The position numbers and the translations under genes were made by a program. Positions 1 through 6,617 of a stretch of DNA of 19,471 nucleotides are shown here, one piece after another. Source of the DNA: Clostridia bacterium (GTDB lineage Bacteria > Bacillota > Clostridia > Oscillospirales > Acutalibacteraceae); contig JAFYJR010000003.1 in the NCBI GenBank assembly GCA_017538005.1, positions 1 through 19,471 of the forward strand, given 5' to 3'. Below the pieces are notes generated by a model. It saw only the letters and a program-made list of their open reading frames with translations, did no database searches and had not been told where the DNA came from. How positions within the stretch are numbered: position 1 is the first letter of the stretch; every line of letters begins with the position of its first letter.

Positions 1-246
1 GCAGAGTATCCTTCGGGTATCATTGATTCACTTGTTTCTTGTGGTGCTGACGTTGTTGCTGTCGATGCGCTTAGAATTGCTCTTGAGGCAGGAAACGCAA
101 AGGCAGTAAATGTTGCTCTGATAGGTGTTATGGCCAAGTCCACTGATATTCCTTTTGATGTTTGGATTGACACTATTAAGACAACGGTGCCTCCTAAGTT
201 TCTTGAACTGAATCTTAAGGCCTTTGAACTTGGGTACAATTCCTGA
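1..246 (+). CDS. iorB: Indolepyruvate:ferredoxin oxidoreductase beta subunit, C-terminal fragment
   Basis: The reading frame is open from base 1 and stops at TGA 244-246 (followed at once by TAA), giving the last 81 residues of a protein whose start lies outside the window. The end reads VDALRIALEAGNAKAVN, then VPPKFLELNLKAFELGYN. This is the typical C-terminus of the gamma-type domain of 2-oxoacid:ferredoxin oxidoreductases, as found in IorB, the small subunit that with IorA oxidatively decarboxylates aryl pyruvates from amino-acid fermentation and reduces ferredoxin in the cytoplasm. iorA would be expected just upstream. Codons end mostly in T, unlike the C/G-ending codons of the neighbours. 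A KorC/VorC-type gamma subunit is the alternative; the LNLKAFELGY ending favours IorB. Confidence 0.85.
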   Translation, partial: AEYPSGIIDSLVSCGADVVAVDALRIALEAGNAKAVNVALIGVMAKSTDIPFDVWIDTIKTTVPPKFLELNLKAFELGYNS

Positions 247-255
247 TAAAAAAAT

Positions 256-284
256 GAGGACCTCGGTTGAGGTCCTCTTTTTTT
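256..284. terminator. Bidirectional intrinsic terminator between iorB and adh
   Basis: A perfect 9-bp inverted repeat (256-264 with 269-277, loop GGTT) is followed by seven T (278-284) and preceded by a run of A (248-254). It therefore has a U-tract on either strand and can end transcription of iorB from the left and of ispE-adh from the right. Confidence 0.93.
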
Positions 285-308
285 GTGTTTTTTCTTTTTT
301 TGTTTCGC

Positions 309-1577
309 TTATTTGTCGCCGCGGATCTTTCTGAGAATTGCGAAGATCTCCTGTCTGTCGTATACGGCGTATGTCGGGTAGATGATCATCTCAAGCATGA
401 TGGAGTCTGCTATCTCGTCTAAGTGCTCGTCCTTGATCTCGGGGATGAACTCGGGGATGCCGTAGGTTCTGCAGTAGTTGCGGATCCACTCAATGATCTG
501 CTTGGCCTGATCGTCTTCATTTGCCTTCGGGTCTGAGATACCTACAAGGACACCTGCGCGCGCAAGTCTGGACTTTGTGAGGTCGCCGTACTCTTCAAGG
601 ATTATCGGAAGAACGGAACCTATCGCGCGGCCGTGTACAAGGTGGTATTTCGCGCCGAGCTTGTGGCAGAACGGATGAACATAGCCGGTGAACTCGAAGT
701 TTAAGGTCTGGCCGCCGAAGTAAGCTGCCTGGCAGAGGGCCTGACGGGCTTCGAGGTCTTTGCCGTTGTTGTACGCTCTGTCGATGTTCTCTTTAACGAG
801 TCTCATGCCGCGGATTGCGTACTCGTCGGCACGGGGGTTGTGAGAACGGTTGATGTAACCTTCAAGGCAGTGGCAGAACGCGTCGAGAGCGGTCTCGGCT
901 GTTGCCTTAGGCGGAAGACCTGCAGCGAGCGCAGCATCAAGGATTACGGCCTTCGGACGCATGGCTGTGTCGGATACTGTGATTTTCTGGTCAGTTCTGA
1001 CATTGGACATAACGGCGGCGACTGTGCTTTCCGAACCGGTGCCTGCCGTTGTCGGGATTGCCATAAGGAAAGGTACTTTCTTCTGCTTTCCTGCGAATGT
1101 TACGGGGAAGTATCCCATGGCTCTGCCGAGTTTCTCAGCGGTGAGATTCGGTCTTGCCGCGTTGCAGAGTGCAACTTTCGCGCAGTCGATGGATGAACCG
1201 CCGCCTACAGCTACGCCGCAGTCACAGCCTTCACTCTTGTAGAGGGCATATGCCGCGTCGATGTTCTCGATGGTCGGGTTGGGTTCAACACCGTCGAAAA
1301 TCGCGTACGGGAAACCTGCCGCATCCATTGCATCGGTCATTGTCTTGAGCACACCGAGACTTACGAGGACCTTATCTGTTACGATAAGGGCCTTTTTGCA
1401 GTTGTTGATTTTTAAGATTTCAACAGCGCGGGCGCTTGAGCCGGGGCCTTCGATAACATCCTGGAAAGGTGTTACGTTGGGCCAGAAGAAGTACTCCGAT
1501 ACCGCAATGATGTGTTTGATGCCGCCGACAACTTTCTTGCTTTTGGCCACTTGCGACATAATGTCTTCAAGCTTCAT
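309..1577 (-). CDS. Iron-containing alcohol dehydrogenase
   Basis: A 422-residue group III (Fe-type) NAD(P)-dependent alcohol dehydrogenase, expected to interconvert an alcohol and an aldehyde or ketone in the cytoplasm. The nucleotide-binding loop GGGSSID is at 125-131. The metal ligands align well with those of FucO: Asp232 and His236 (in LDAFCHCLEGY), His301 and His315 (in YVHPFCHKLG...HG), with the 14-residue His-His spacing kept and His305 at the extra active-site position. Length is slightly above the usual ~385 residues because of about 35 extra N-terminal residues. The ATG start has a GGGAGG ribosome site. It lies 17 bases after ispE and is probably its co-transcribed second gene. The substrate cannot be read from sequence; butanol, ethanol, propanediol and lactaldehyde types are all possible. 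Confidence 0.92.
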   Translation of the reverse strand: MKLEDIMSQVAKSKKVVGGIKHIIAVSEYFFWPNVTPFQDVIEGPGSSARAVEILKINNCKKALIVTDKVLVSLGVLKTMTDAMDAAGFPYAIFDGVEPNPTIENIDAAYALYKSEGCDCGVAVGGGSSIDCAKVALCNAARPNLTAEKLGRAMGYFPVTFAGKQKKVPFLMAIPTTAGTGSESTVAAVMSNVRTDQKITVSDTAMRPKAVILDAALAAGLPPKATAETALDAFCHCLEGYINRSHNPRADEYAIRGMRLVKENIDRAYNNGKDLEARQALCQAAYFGGQTLNFEFTGYVHPFCHKLGAKYHLVHGRAIGSVLPIILEEYGDLTKSRLARAGVLVGISDPKANEDDQAKQIIEWIRNYCRTYGIPEFIPEIKDEHLDEIADSIMLEMIIYPTYAVYDRQEIFAILRKIRGDK

Positions 1578-1595
1578 TGTTTTTCCTCCCTTTAT

Positions 1596-2471
1596 TTAAT
1601 TTTCCACTATTTCAAGCCCATAACGAACAGGCTTAATGACGAATACGTTTTTGTAGCGTTTTTGAAGTTCCGCGGCGCAGGCCCTGGCCGGGATTTCGTT
1701 TTCGAAAATCGCGTAGACAGAGGGGCCGGAGCCGCTCATGCAGGCCGCTTTGGCGTTATGCGCGAGCATAATCGCCTTTATGTCGACGCGGTCCGGCACT
1801 TCGACAAACTGCTCAAAAATATTCTTTATCAGCCGGTATGCTTTATCATAGTCCCTGTTTGCGAGAGCGTGAATCATGCCTCTCTGGTCGCAGTGACGCA
1901 GGTATCCTGCCGTGTCGTATGCGTCATACGCGGCTTTTGTGGATACGCTCTGGTCCGGTTTTACAAGGACAATGTATTTGTCTTCTATCGGGGGGAGAGG
2001 TGCGAGTACCTGGCCTATGTCAAAGGCCGCCATGGTGCCGCCTTTGAGGCAGAACGGTACATCCGCGCCTATCTTTACACCTATGTCACAGAGCTCATCT
2101 GTGCTGAAGTTTGCTTCGGTCAGGATGTTCAGTGCGTAAAGTACGGCAGCGGCGTCGGCGCTTCCGCCGGCGAGCCCCGCGGCGTGGGGGATATTCTTTT
2201 CTATGTGGATTTTCACGCCGGGGCAAGGCTTTTTATCAAGTTTTTGCATAAAAGCCTTCGCTGCCTTGTGAGCGATGTTTTTCTTGTCTGTGGGGATATT
2301 TTCATCGGAGCAGGTGATACTTACGGTATTCGGACGGCCTGAAAGTTCAACCGTGACATCGTCGTAAATACCGATTGACTGCATAATCATGAAGAGATCA
2401 TGGTATCCGTCTTCGGTTTTTCCGAGGATATCAAGCATGAGGTTTATCTTGGCATAGGCCCTGACTCTCAC
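1596..2471 (-). CDS. ispE: 4-diphosphocytidyl-2-C-methyl-D-erythritol kinase
   Basis: A 291-residue GHMP-family kinase of the MEP isoprenoid pathway. It phosphorylates CDP-methylerythritol with ATP ahead of IspF. The N-terminus AYAKINLMLDILGKTEDGYH is characteristic and contains the active-site Lys8. The ATP-binding GHMP loop PHAAGLAGGSADAA is at 95-108, the catalytic Asp is Asp137 in GADVPF, and the C-terminal glycine motif MSGSGPS is at 245-251. All key residues are present and the length is normal. The start is GTG at 2469-2471, with GGAG nine bases upstream; no better in-frame start is seen. It is the first gene of a two-gene unit with adh and is divergent from the Thr-rich protein gene. 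Confidence 0.96.
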   Translation of the reverse strand: MRVRAYAKINLMLDILGKTEDGYHDLFMIMQSIGIYDDVTVELSGRPNTVSITCSDENIPTDKKNIAHKAAKAFMQKLDKKPCPGVKIHIEKNIPHAAGLAGGSADAAAVLYALNILTEANFSTDELCDIGVKIGADVPFCLKGGTMAAFDIGQVLAPLPPIEDKYIVLVKPDQSVSTKAAYDAYDTAGYLRHCDQRGMIHALANRDYDKAYRLIKNIFEQFVEVPDRVDIKAIMLAHNAKAACMSGSGPSVYAIFENEIPARACAAELQKRYKNVFVIKPVRYGLEIVEN

Positions 2472-2504
2472 GTTTTTTGCTCCTTTTTTGATAGTTATGG
2501 TGTT

Positions 2505-2533
2505 ATTTTATCATAATTCATTTAAAAAAAGAA
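2505..2533 (-). promoter_or_regulatory. Possible promoter for ispE-adh
   Basis: On the minus strand a TTCTTT (-35; 2528-2533) and a TAAAAT (-10; 2505-2510) are separated by 17 bases, 34 bases upstream of the ispE start. The -35 match is weak and the region is AT-rich, so this is only the best candidate. Apart from this and the divergent promoter, I see no riboswitch or operator in 2472-2605. Confidence 0.35.
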
Positions 2534-2540
2534 TACTACA

Positions 2541-2569
2541 TTGCCATTTTGGATGTTTTGGTATATTAT
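2541..2569 (+). promoter_or_regulatory. Sigma-A-type promoter for the Thr-rich protein/CLC/MATE/plsY unit
   Basis: TTGCCA (2541-2546) and TATTAT (2564-2569) are separated by 17 bases. The start codon at 2606 follows about 36 bases later, with a GAGGAGA ribosome site at 2592-2598. This is a good housekeeping promoter and the only one visible for the four + strand genes. Confidence 0.7.
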
Positions 2570-2605
2570 ATTTTACATTAAGTTGGATAAAGAGGAGAGA
2601 TACTG

Positions 2606-3274
2606 ATGAAGAAATCACTTTTGAAACTCTCATTATTTATATTTACAGTTGCCGCTTTACTGTGCGCTTTTTCCGTCTGCGCATTTGCCACTGAGGGCAT
2701 TTACAACGTTCCCGACGGCACTTATGAGGTAAAGCCGGGCGAGATTCCCAATGAGGCGGGAAAGGACACAAATGACTCGATCATCGTTGTAAACATTCCG
2801 AACTCCGTCCGCATCATTGACAACGGAGCTTTCACAAACTGCCCGAACATAAAGGTGCTTAATGTTGACGGTCAGAGGGGACGGGTTACTTTTGATCCGG
2901 CGAAATCATTCTATGATCTTCACGGCTTCAAGGTAAACTACAACACTCCGGCAATGGACACCATCCCCGATTACGCAATTCCCACAACGACGGCGGCTCC
3001 CACTACCACGACTACAGCCGCTCCCACAACAACCACCACTCAGGCCACGACGACTACAACTGAGGCCGATGATACAACCACCACAACAGAGACGACAACC
3101 GCTCCGACTACAACCGAGAGTCCGAGCACATGGGACGATGTAATCTCCGGCGATGACACCCCCGACGCACCGCAGAGTACGAACAACACTCTCTACACCG
3201 TTCTGGCATTTGTCGCCACGGGCTTTGCCTTTATAGGCGCGATAGTCCTTATGGTAATCAAGTTCAAAAAATAG
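2606..3274 (+). CDS. Thr-rich, membrane-anchored surface protein with one BspA-like LRR unit
   Basis: A 222-residue exported protein of unknown function. Residues 1-28 form a signal peptide (MKK, hydrophobic core, AFA|TEG cleavage site). Residues 62-87 (IPNSVRIIDNGAF, then NIKVLNV) match one unit of the BspA-type leucine-rich repeat (LRR_5), which usually occurs in tandem. Residues 127-170 are a Thr stretch with Ala, Pro and Glu, a likely extended cell-wall linker. Residues 197-218 form one hydrophobic helix followed by KFKK, which would leave the protein anchored with its N-terminal part outside. The sequence just before the helix (TPDAPQSTNN) is where a sortase motif would sit, but no standard LPxTG or NPxTG is present. 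The ATG has a GAGGAGA ribosome site eight bases upstream. It heads the operon, 12 bases before the CLC gene. Confidence 0.8.
   Translation: MKKSLLKLSLFIFTVAALLCAFSVCAFATEGIYNVPDGTYEVKPGEIPNEAGKDTNDSIIVVNIPNSVRIIDNGAFTNCPNIKVLNVDGQRGRVTFDPAKSFYDLHGFKVNYNTPAMDTIPDYAIPTTTAAPTTTTTAAPTTTTTQATTTTTEADDTTTTTETTTAPTTTESPSTWDDVISGDDTPDAPQSTNNTLYTVLAFVATGFAFIGAIVLMVIKFKK
2988..3118 (+). repeat. Low-complexity ACN-codon tract
   Basis: This stretch encodes the Thr-rich linker. It is dominated by ACA/ACG/ACT/ACC codons in short clusters separated by GCx-CCC or GAG. The third base varies, so the protein repeat is maintained more strictly than the DNA repeat, although the tract could still change length by slippage. 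Confidence 0.75.
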
Positions 3275-3286
3275 CGAGGTAAAGGC

Positions 3287-4561
3287 GTGGACAGCAGACT
3301 TGTTGAGACGTCAAAAACTGAAACAAGGAAGCTTTTCATACACATATGGGTATGTATAAAGTGGATTGTTTATGCCCTCGTGACAGGTGCTCTTTTAGCC
3401 CTTGTTGCGACGGGCTTTGCCTATTCTTTAAACTATGTTACGGCGTTTCGGGCTTCCCATCCGTACATCCTGTTCGGACTTCCCGTCGCCGGTGTGCTCA
3501 TAGTTTTTCTTTACAAAAAATTCGGCGGTGAAGTCTCAAAGGGCACCAATTCCGTCATAGCGTCAATCAACTCCGACGAGAAGATGCACTTTGTAATGAC
3601 ACCGCTTATTTTCATATCTTCCGTAATTTCGCATGCTTTCGGCGCATCGGTAGGCCGTGAGGGCGCGGCGCTGCAGATGGGCGCGTCAATGGGACATACT
3701 TTCGCGAAGCTGCTGAAACTCAGCGAGAGCGATCAGAAGATTATGATTATGACGGGCATGAGCGCCGCCTTTGCAGCGCTTTTCGGCACGCCGCTGGCTG
3801 CAGCGATATTTGCCATGGAAGTAATCTCCGTCGGCGTCATGTACTATGCCGCCCTCGTGCCGTGCCTTGTGGCCGCCCTCACGGCCTACAACCTGGCAGC
3901 GTATCTCGGAGTTACATATCCGTCATATTCGCTCGGAATCATACCTGATTTCACGCCTTATACTGTCGGTATGACAGCCGTTATGGGCTTTCTCTTTGCC
4001 CTTGTGTCGATACTCATCTGCGTCGCGTTCGCCCTGACTGAAAGGGGCTTACGCAGAGGTTTCAAAAACGAGTATATCCGTATTGCCGTTGCCGGACTTG
4101 CTGTTGTTCTGATCACTCTTCTGATTGGCAATCAGGACTACAACGGTCTCGGAACACCGGTTATCGCTCTGGCCCTGTCGGGACAGGCGGTATGGTATGC
4201 TTTCCTGCTTAAACTGATTCTGACCGCCGTGTCACTGGCCGGCGGATACCGCGGCGGCGAGATTGTGCCTTCGCTCTTTATAGGCGCAACCTTCGGTTGC
4301 CTGCTCGGAGGCATCATGGGTCTGCCGCCGGAGTTCTGCGCGGCCCTCGGTATGGTCGCGGTCTTCTGCGGTGTCACAAACAGCCCCATATCCTCGTTTA
4401 TAATAGGAGTCGAATTGTTCGGCGGACAGGGACTCTGGTTCTTCTGCCTGACAATCGCCCTCTCATATATGCTCTCCGGATACTTCGGTATCTACAAGAG
4501 CCAGCTTATCATCTATTCAAAATACAGGCCCGCCTATGTCCATAAGACGGCGATGCGCTGA
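3287..4561 (+). CDS. CLC-family anion transporter, possibly fluoride/proton antiporter type
   Basis: A 424-residue integral membrane CLC protein. The gating motif is GREGA at 123-127 (gating Glu125). FGTPLAAAIFAMEV at 166-179 carries the inner Glu178. GGEIVP at 323-328 replaces the usual GxFxP. The first anion-binding loop, GSGIP in chloride transporters, reads GTNSV (86-90). As I recall the family, loops of GNNL(I/V) type mark the fluoride-exporting CLC-F branch, and VGVMYYAALVPCL also resembles that branch. CLC membership is clear from the sequence; fluoride specificity is inference. There is no CBS domain. The GTG start at 3287 has GAGG at 3276-3279, seven bases away. No fluoride riboswitch is visible upstream of the operon. 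Confidence 0.9.
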   Translation: MDSRLVETSKTETRKLFIHIWVCIKWIVYALVTGALLALVATGFAYSLNYVTAFRASHPYILFGLPVAGVLIVFLYKKFGGEVSKGTNSVIASINSDEKMHFVMTPLIFISSVISHAFGASVGREGAALQMGASMGHTFAKLLKLSESDQKIMIMTGMSAAFAALFGTPLAAAIFAMEVISVGVMYYAALVPCLVAALTAYNLAAYLGVTYPSYSLGIIPDFTPYTVGMTAVMGFLFALVSILICVAFALTERGLRRGFKNEYIRIAVAGLAVVLITLLIGNQDYNGLGTPVIALALSGQAVWYAFLLKLILTAVSLAGGYRGGEIVPSLFIGATFGCLLGGIMGLPPEFCAALGMVAVFCGVTNSPISSFIIGVELFGGQGLWFFCLTIALSYMLSGYFGIYKSQLIIYSKYRPAYVHKTAMR

Positions 4562-4573
4562 GAAAGGAAATTC

Positions 4574-5965
4574 ATGTCCGCAGTCCGTGAAGAAAACAAG
4601 ATGGGTGTAATGCCCGTCGGAAAACTTCTCATATCCATGGCATTGCCGATGATATTGTCCATGCTTGTACAGGCACTCTACAATATCGTCGACAGTATCT
4701 TTGTGTCACGGATTTCCCAGGACGCTCTCTCTGCCGTCTCCCTCGCGTTCTCGCTTCAGAACCTCATGATAGCGGTCGGAGCGGGTACCGGCGTCGGCAT
4801 AAACGCCTTCCTCTCAAGGAGTCTCGGCGAGAAAGACTATGAGACGGCGAACAAGGTCGCGAATCACACGATTTACTTCTGGGGCATTTCCTATCTCATC
4901 TTTCTGACCATAGGCCTCACTCTCACGCATGCCTATTACGCGTCGCAGACATCTGACGCCGCGATTATAAACTACGGTCTGCAGTATACGGATGTCATCC
5001 TCTGCTGCTCGTTCGGCCTCTTTGCCCAGATGTTTTCCGAGCGCCTTCTGACATCCACGGGCCGGACATTTCTCGCCATGGTGATTCAGATGACCGGCGC
5101 CTGCATAAATATGGTTCTGGACCCGATTATGATTTTCGGCCTGCTCGGTTTTCCGGCGCTCGGAATCCGCGGCGCTGCGATAGCGACCTGTACCGGACAG
5201 TGCATCGCAGGTGTTCTGGGAATAATCCTGAACTTTAAGAAGAACAAAGACATTGAACTTAAACTTAAGTATCTGAAACCGGAAGGTTATATATTCAAAC
5301 GAGTCTACAAGGTCGGCATACCGTCTATTGTCATGGGCTCAATAGGCTCGGTAATGGTCTACGGACTGAACAAGATCATCATAGACTTCACAAAGACCGC
5401 CGTCGCGGTATTCGGGGCGTACTTCAAACTTCAGAGTTTCGTATTCATGCCCATTTTCGGTCTCAACAACGGTATTATTCCGATAATCGCGTACAACTAC
5501 GGCGCGCGGAAAACGGACCGTATCTACAAGACAATCCGTCTGGCGCTTGTTTTCGCGATCTGTACCATGTCGGTCGGTCTCCTGACTTTTGAGACGATAC
5601 CGCAGGTACTGCTGAGTCTCTTCAGGTCAAACGATCCCGCCGAGAACGCGGCGCTTATTGAGATAGGTGTCCCGGCACTCCGGATTATCGGCTTACACTT
5701 CATTGTCGCCGGTTTCTGCATAGTCATCGGCTCAACATTCCAGGCACTCGGCAAGGCGAATTACTCGCTTGCGGTCTCGCTTATGAGACAGCTCGTTGTG
5801 CTCCTGCCCGCGGCATATCTGCTTTCTCTCACGGGCAATTTAAACAATGTATGGTTCGCTTTCCCCATCGCGGAATGTATGTCCTTCGGGGTTACAACCT
5901 TCTTCTACAGAACACGCATAAAGAAACTGATTGATTCCCGGGGTACTGAAAATGATCTGGTATAA
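4574..5965 (+). CDS. MATE family efflux transporter
   Basis: A 463-residue polytopic membrane protein of the MATE/MOP superfamily (about 12 helices in two related halves) that exports organic compounds or drugs in exchange for Na+ or H+. The start is typical: MPVGKLLISMALPMI, then LVQALYNIVDSIFVSR at about 34-49 and GVGINAFLSRSLGEKDYETAN at about 72-92. The second half repeats the pattern with KVGIPSIV and PIFGLNNGIIPIIAYNYGA. Length is usual for the family. The ATG at 4574 has AAAGGAAA just upstream and lies 12 bases after the CLC stop, so the two are probably co-transcribed. The substrate is not predictable; it belongs to the DinF/NorM-like types common in Clostridia. Its 3' end overlaps plsY. 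Confidence 0.93.
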   Translation: MSAVREENKMGVMPVGKLLISMALPMILSMLVQALYNIVDSIFVSRISQDALSAVSLAFSLQNLMIAVGAGTGVGINAFLSRSLGEKDYETANKVANHTIYFWGISYLIFLTIGLTLTHAYYASQTSDAAIINYGLQYTDVILCCSFGLFAQMFSERLLTSTGRTFLAMVIQMTGACINMVLDPIMIFGLLGFPALGIRGAAIATCTGQCIAGVLGIILNFKKNKDIELKLKYLKPEGYIFKRVYKVGIPSIVMGSIGSVMVYGLNKIIIDFTKTAVAVFGAYFKLQSFVFMPIFGLNNGIIPIIAYNYGARKTDRIYKTIRLALVFAICTMSVGLLTFETIPQVLLSLFRSNDPAENAALIEIGVPALRIIGLHFIVAGFCIVIGSTFQALGKANYSLAVSLMRQLVVLLPAAYLLSLTGNLNNVWFAFPIAECMSFGVTTFFYRTRIKKLIDSRGTENDLV

Positions 5966-6575
5966 AGTAATAATCGCGCTTATTCTCGCATATCTCATAG
6001 GTTCCTTCCAGACTTCTGTCTGGGTCTGCAGGACTTTCAAACACATCAACATCAGAGAGCACGGCAGCGGCAATCCCGGTGCCACTAATGTAATGCGGGT
6101 CTGCGGACTGAAGTTAGGTTTCCTGGTACTCTTCCTGGATGCCCTGAAAGGCGCCGTGAGCGTCCTTATGGTCAGATACGGATTTGACTGCGACAATGTC
6201 GCCATACAGCTGCTCTCCGGCGCCGCGTGTGTTTTGGGACACAACTATCCGTATTACATGGATTTCAAGGGTGGCAAGGGCGTCGCCGCGACCCTCGGCA
6301 TAGCACTTGCGATAAACTGGAAGGTCTTCCTTATTGCCGGTTTCCCGGCGCTCTTCGCGCTGCTCGTCACAAGGATAATGTCAACCGCGTCTTTGACCTT
6401 CGGCATTTTGCTCTTTGTGGCCTTCATCGCTTTTTATGCGTCCTCCGGAAATGTTATCTGGATTGCTCTCACGGCGGCATTTTATCCCGTCATGATGATC
6501 TACAGACACAAGGAAAACTTAAGGCGGCTCATAAACCATGAGGAGAAACCTCTGTGGGAGTGGAAAAAGAAATAA
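5952..6575 (+). CDS. plsY: Acyl-phosphate:glycerol-3-phosphate acyltransferase
   Basis: A 207-residue membrane acyltransferase that transfers an acyl group from acyl phosphate to glycerol-3-phosphate, making lysophosphatidate, the first step of phospholipid synthesis. All three family motifs are present: SGNPGATNVMR at 39-49, GHNYPYYMDFKGGKGVA at 96-112 and HKENLRRL at 186-193. I chose ATG 5952 because it has GGGG (5940-5943) eight bases upstream and gives the short N-terminus typical of PlsY. A longer form would use TTG at 5931 without a good ribosome site. The gene overlaps the MATE gene by 14 bases, so translation is probably coupled. It is the last gene of the + strand unit. Confidence 0.95.
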   Translation: MIWYKVIIALILAYLIGSFQTSVWVCRTFKHINIREHGSGNPGATNVMRVCGLKLGFLVLFLDALKGAVSVLMVRYGFDCDNVAIQLLSGAACVLGHNYPYYMDFKGGKGVAATLGIALAINWKVFLIAGFPALFALLVTRIMSTASLTFGILLFVAFIAFYASSGNVIWIALTAAFYPVMMIYRHKENLRRLINHEEKPLWEWKKK

Positions 6576-6583
6576 AAAAAAGA

Positions 6584-6617
6584 CCCTCGCCGGTATTGGC
6601 GAGGGTTTTATTTTTTT
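6584..6617. terminator. Bidirectional intrinsic terminator between plsY and the DUF1846 gene
   Basis: An 8-bp perfect GC-rich stem (6584-6591 with 6598-6605, loop GGTATT) is followed by TTTTATTTTTTT on the + strand and preceded by an A-rich run at 6571-6581 that gives a U-tract on the - strand. It serves both converging transcripts. Confidence 0.93.

Noticed and set aside
1512..2342. 276-codon open frame on the + strand opposite ispE
   Set aside because: It is fully antisense to ispE, which has every family motif; it lacks a ribosome site and its composition (Val/Phe/Arg/Gly-rich) is what antisense frames of GC-rich-third-position genes give.
2472..2605. Fluoride riboswitch ahead of the CLC operon
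   Set aside because: I looked for its conserved GG-GAUGG and CUGAUGA-type elements and saw none; the interval is AT-rich promoter sequence.
2988..3118. CRISPR-like or tandem DNA repeat
   Set aside because: No constant repeat unit or spacers; it is an in-frame Thr-codon tract inside a gene.
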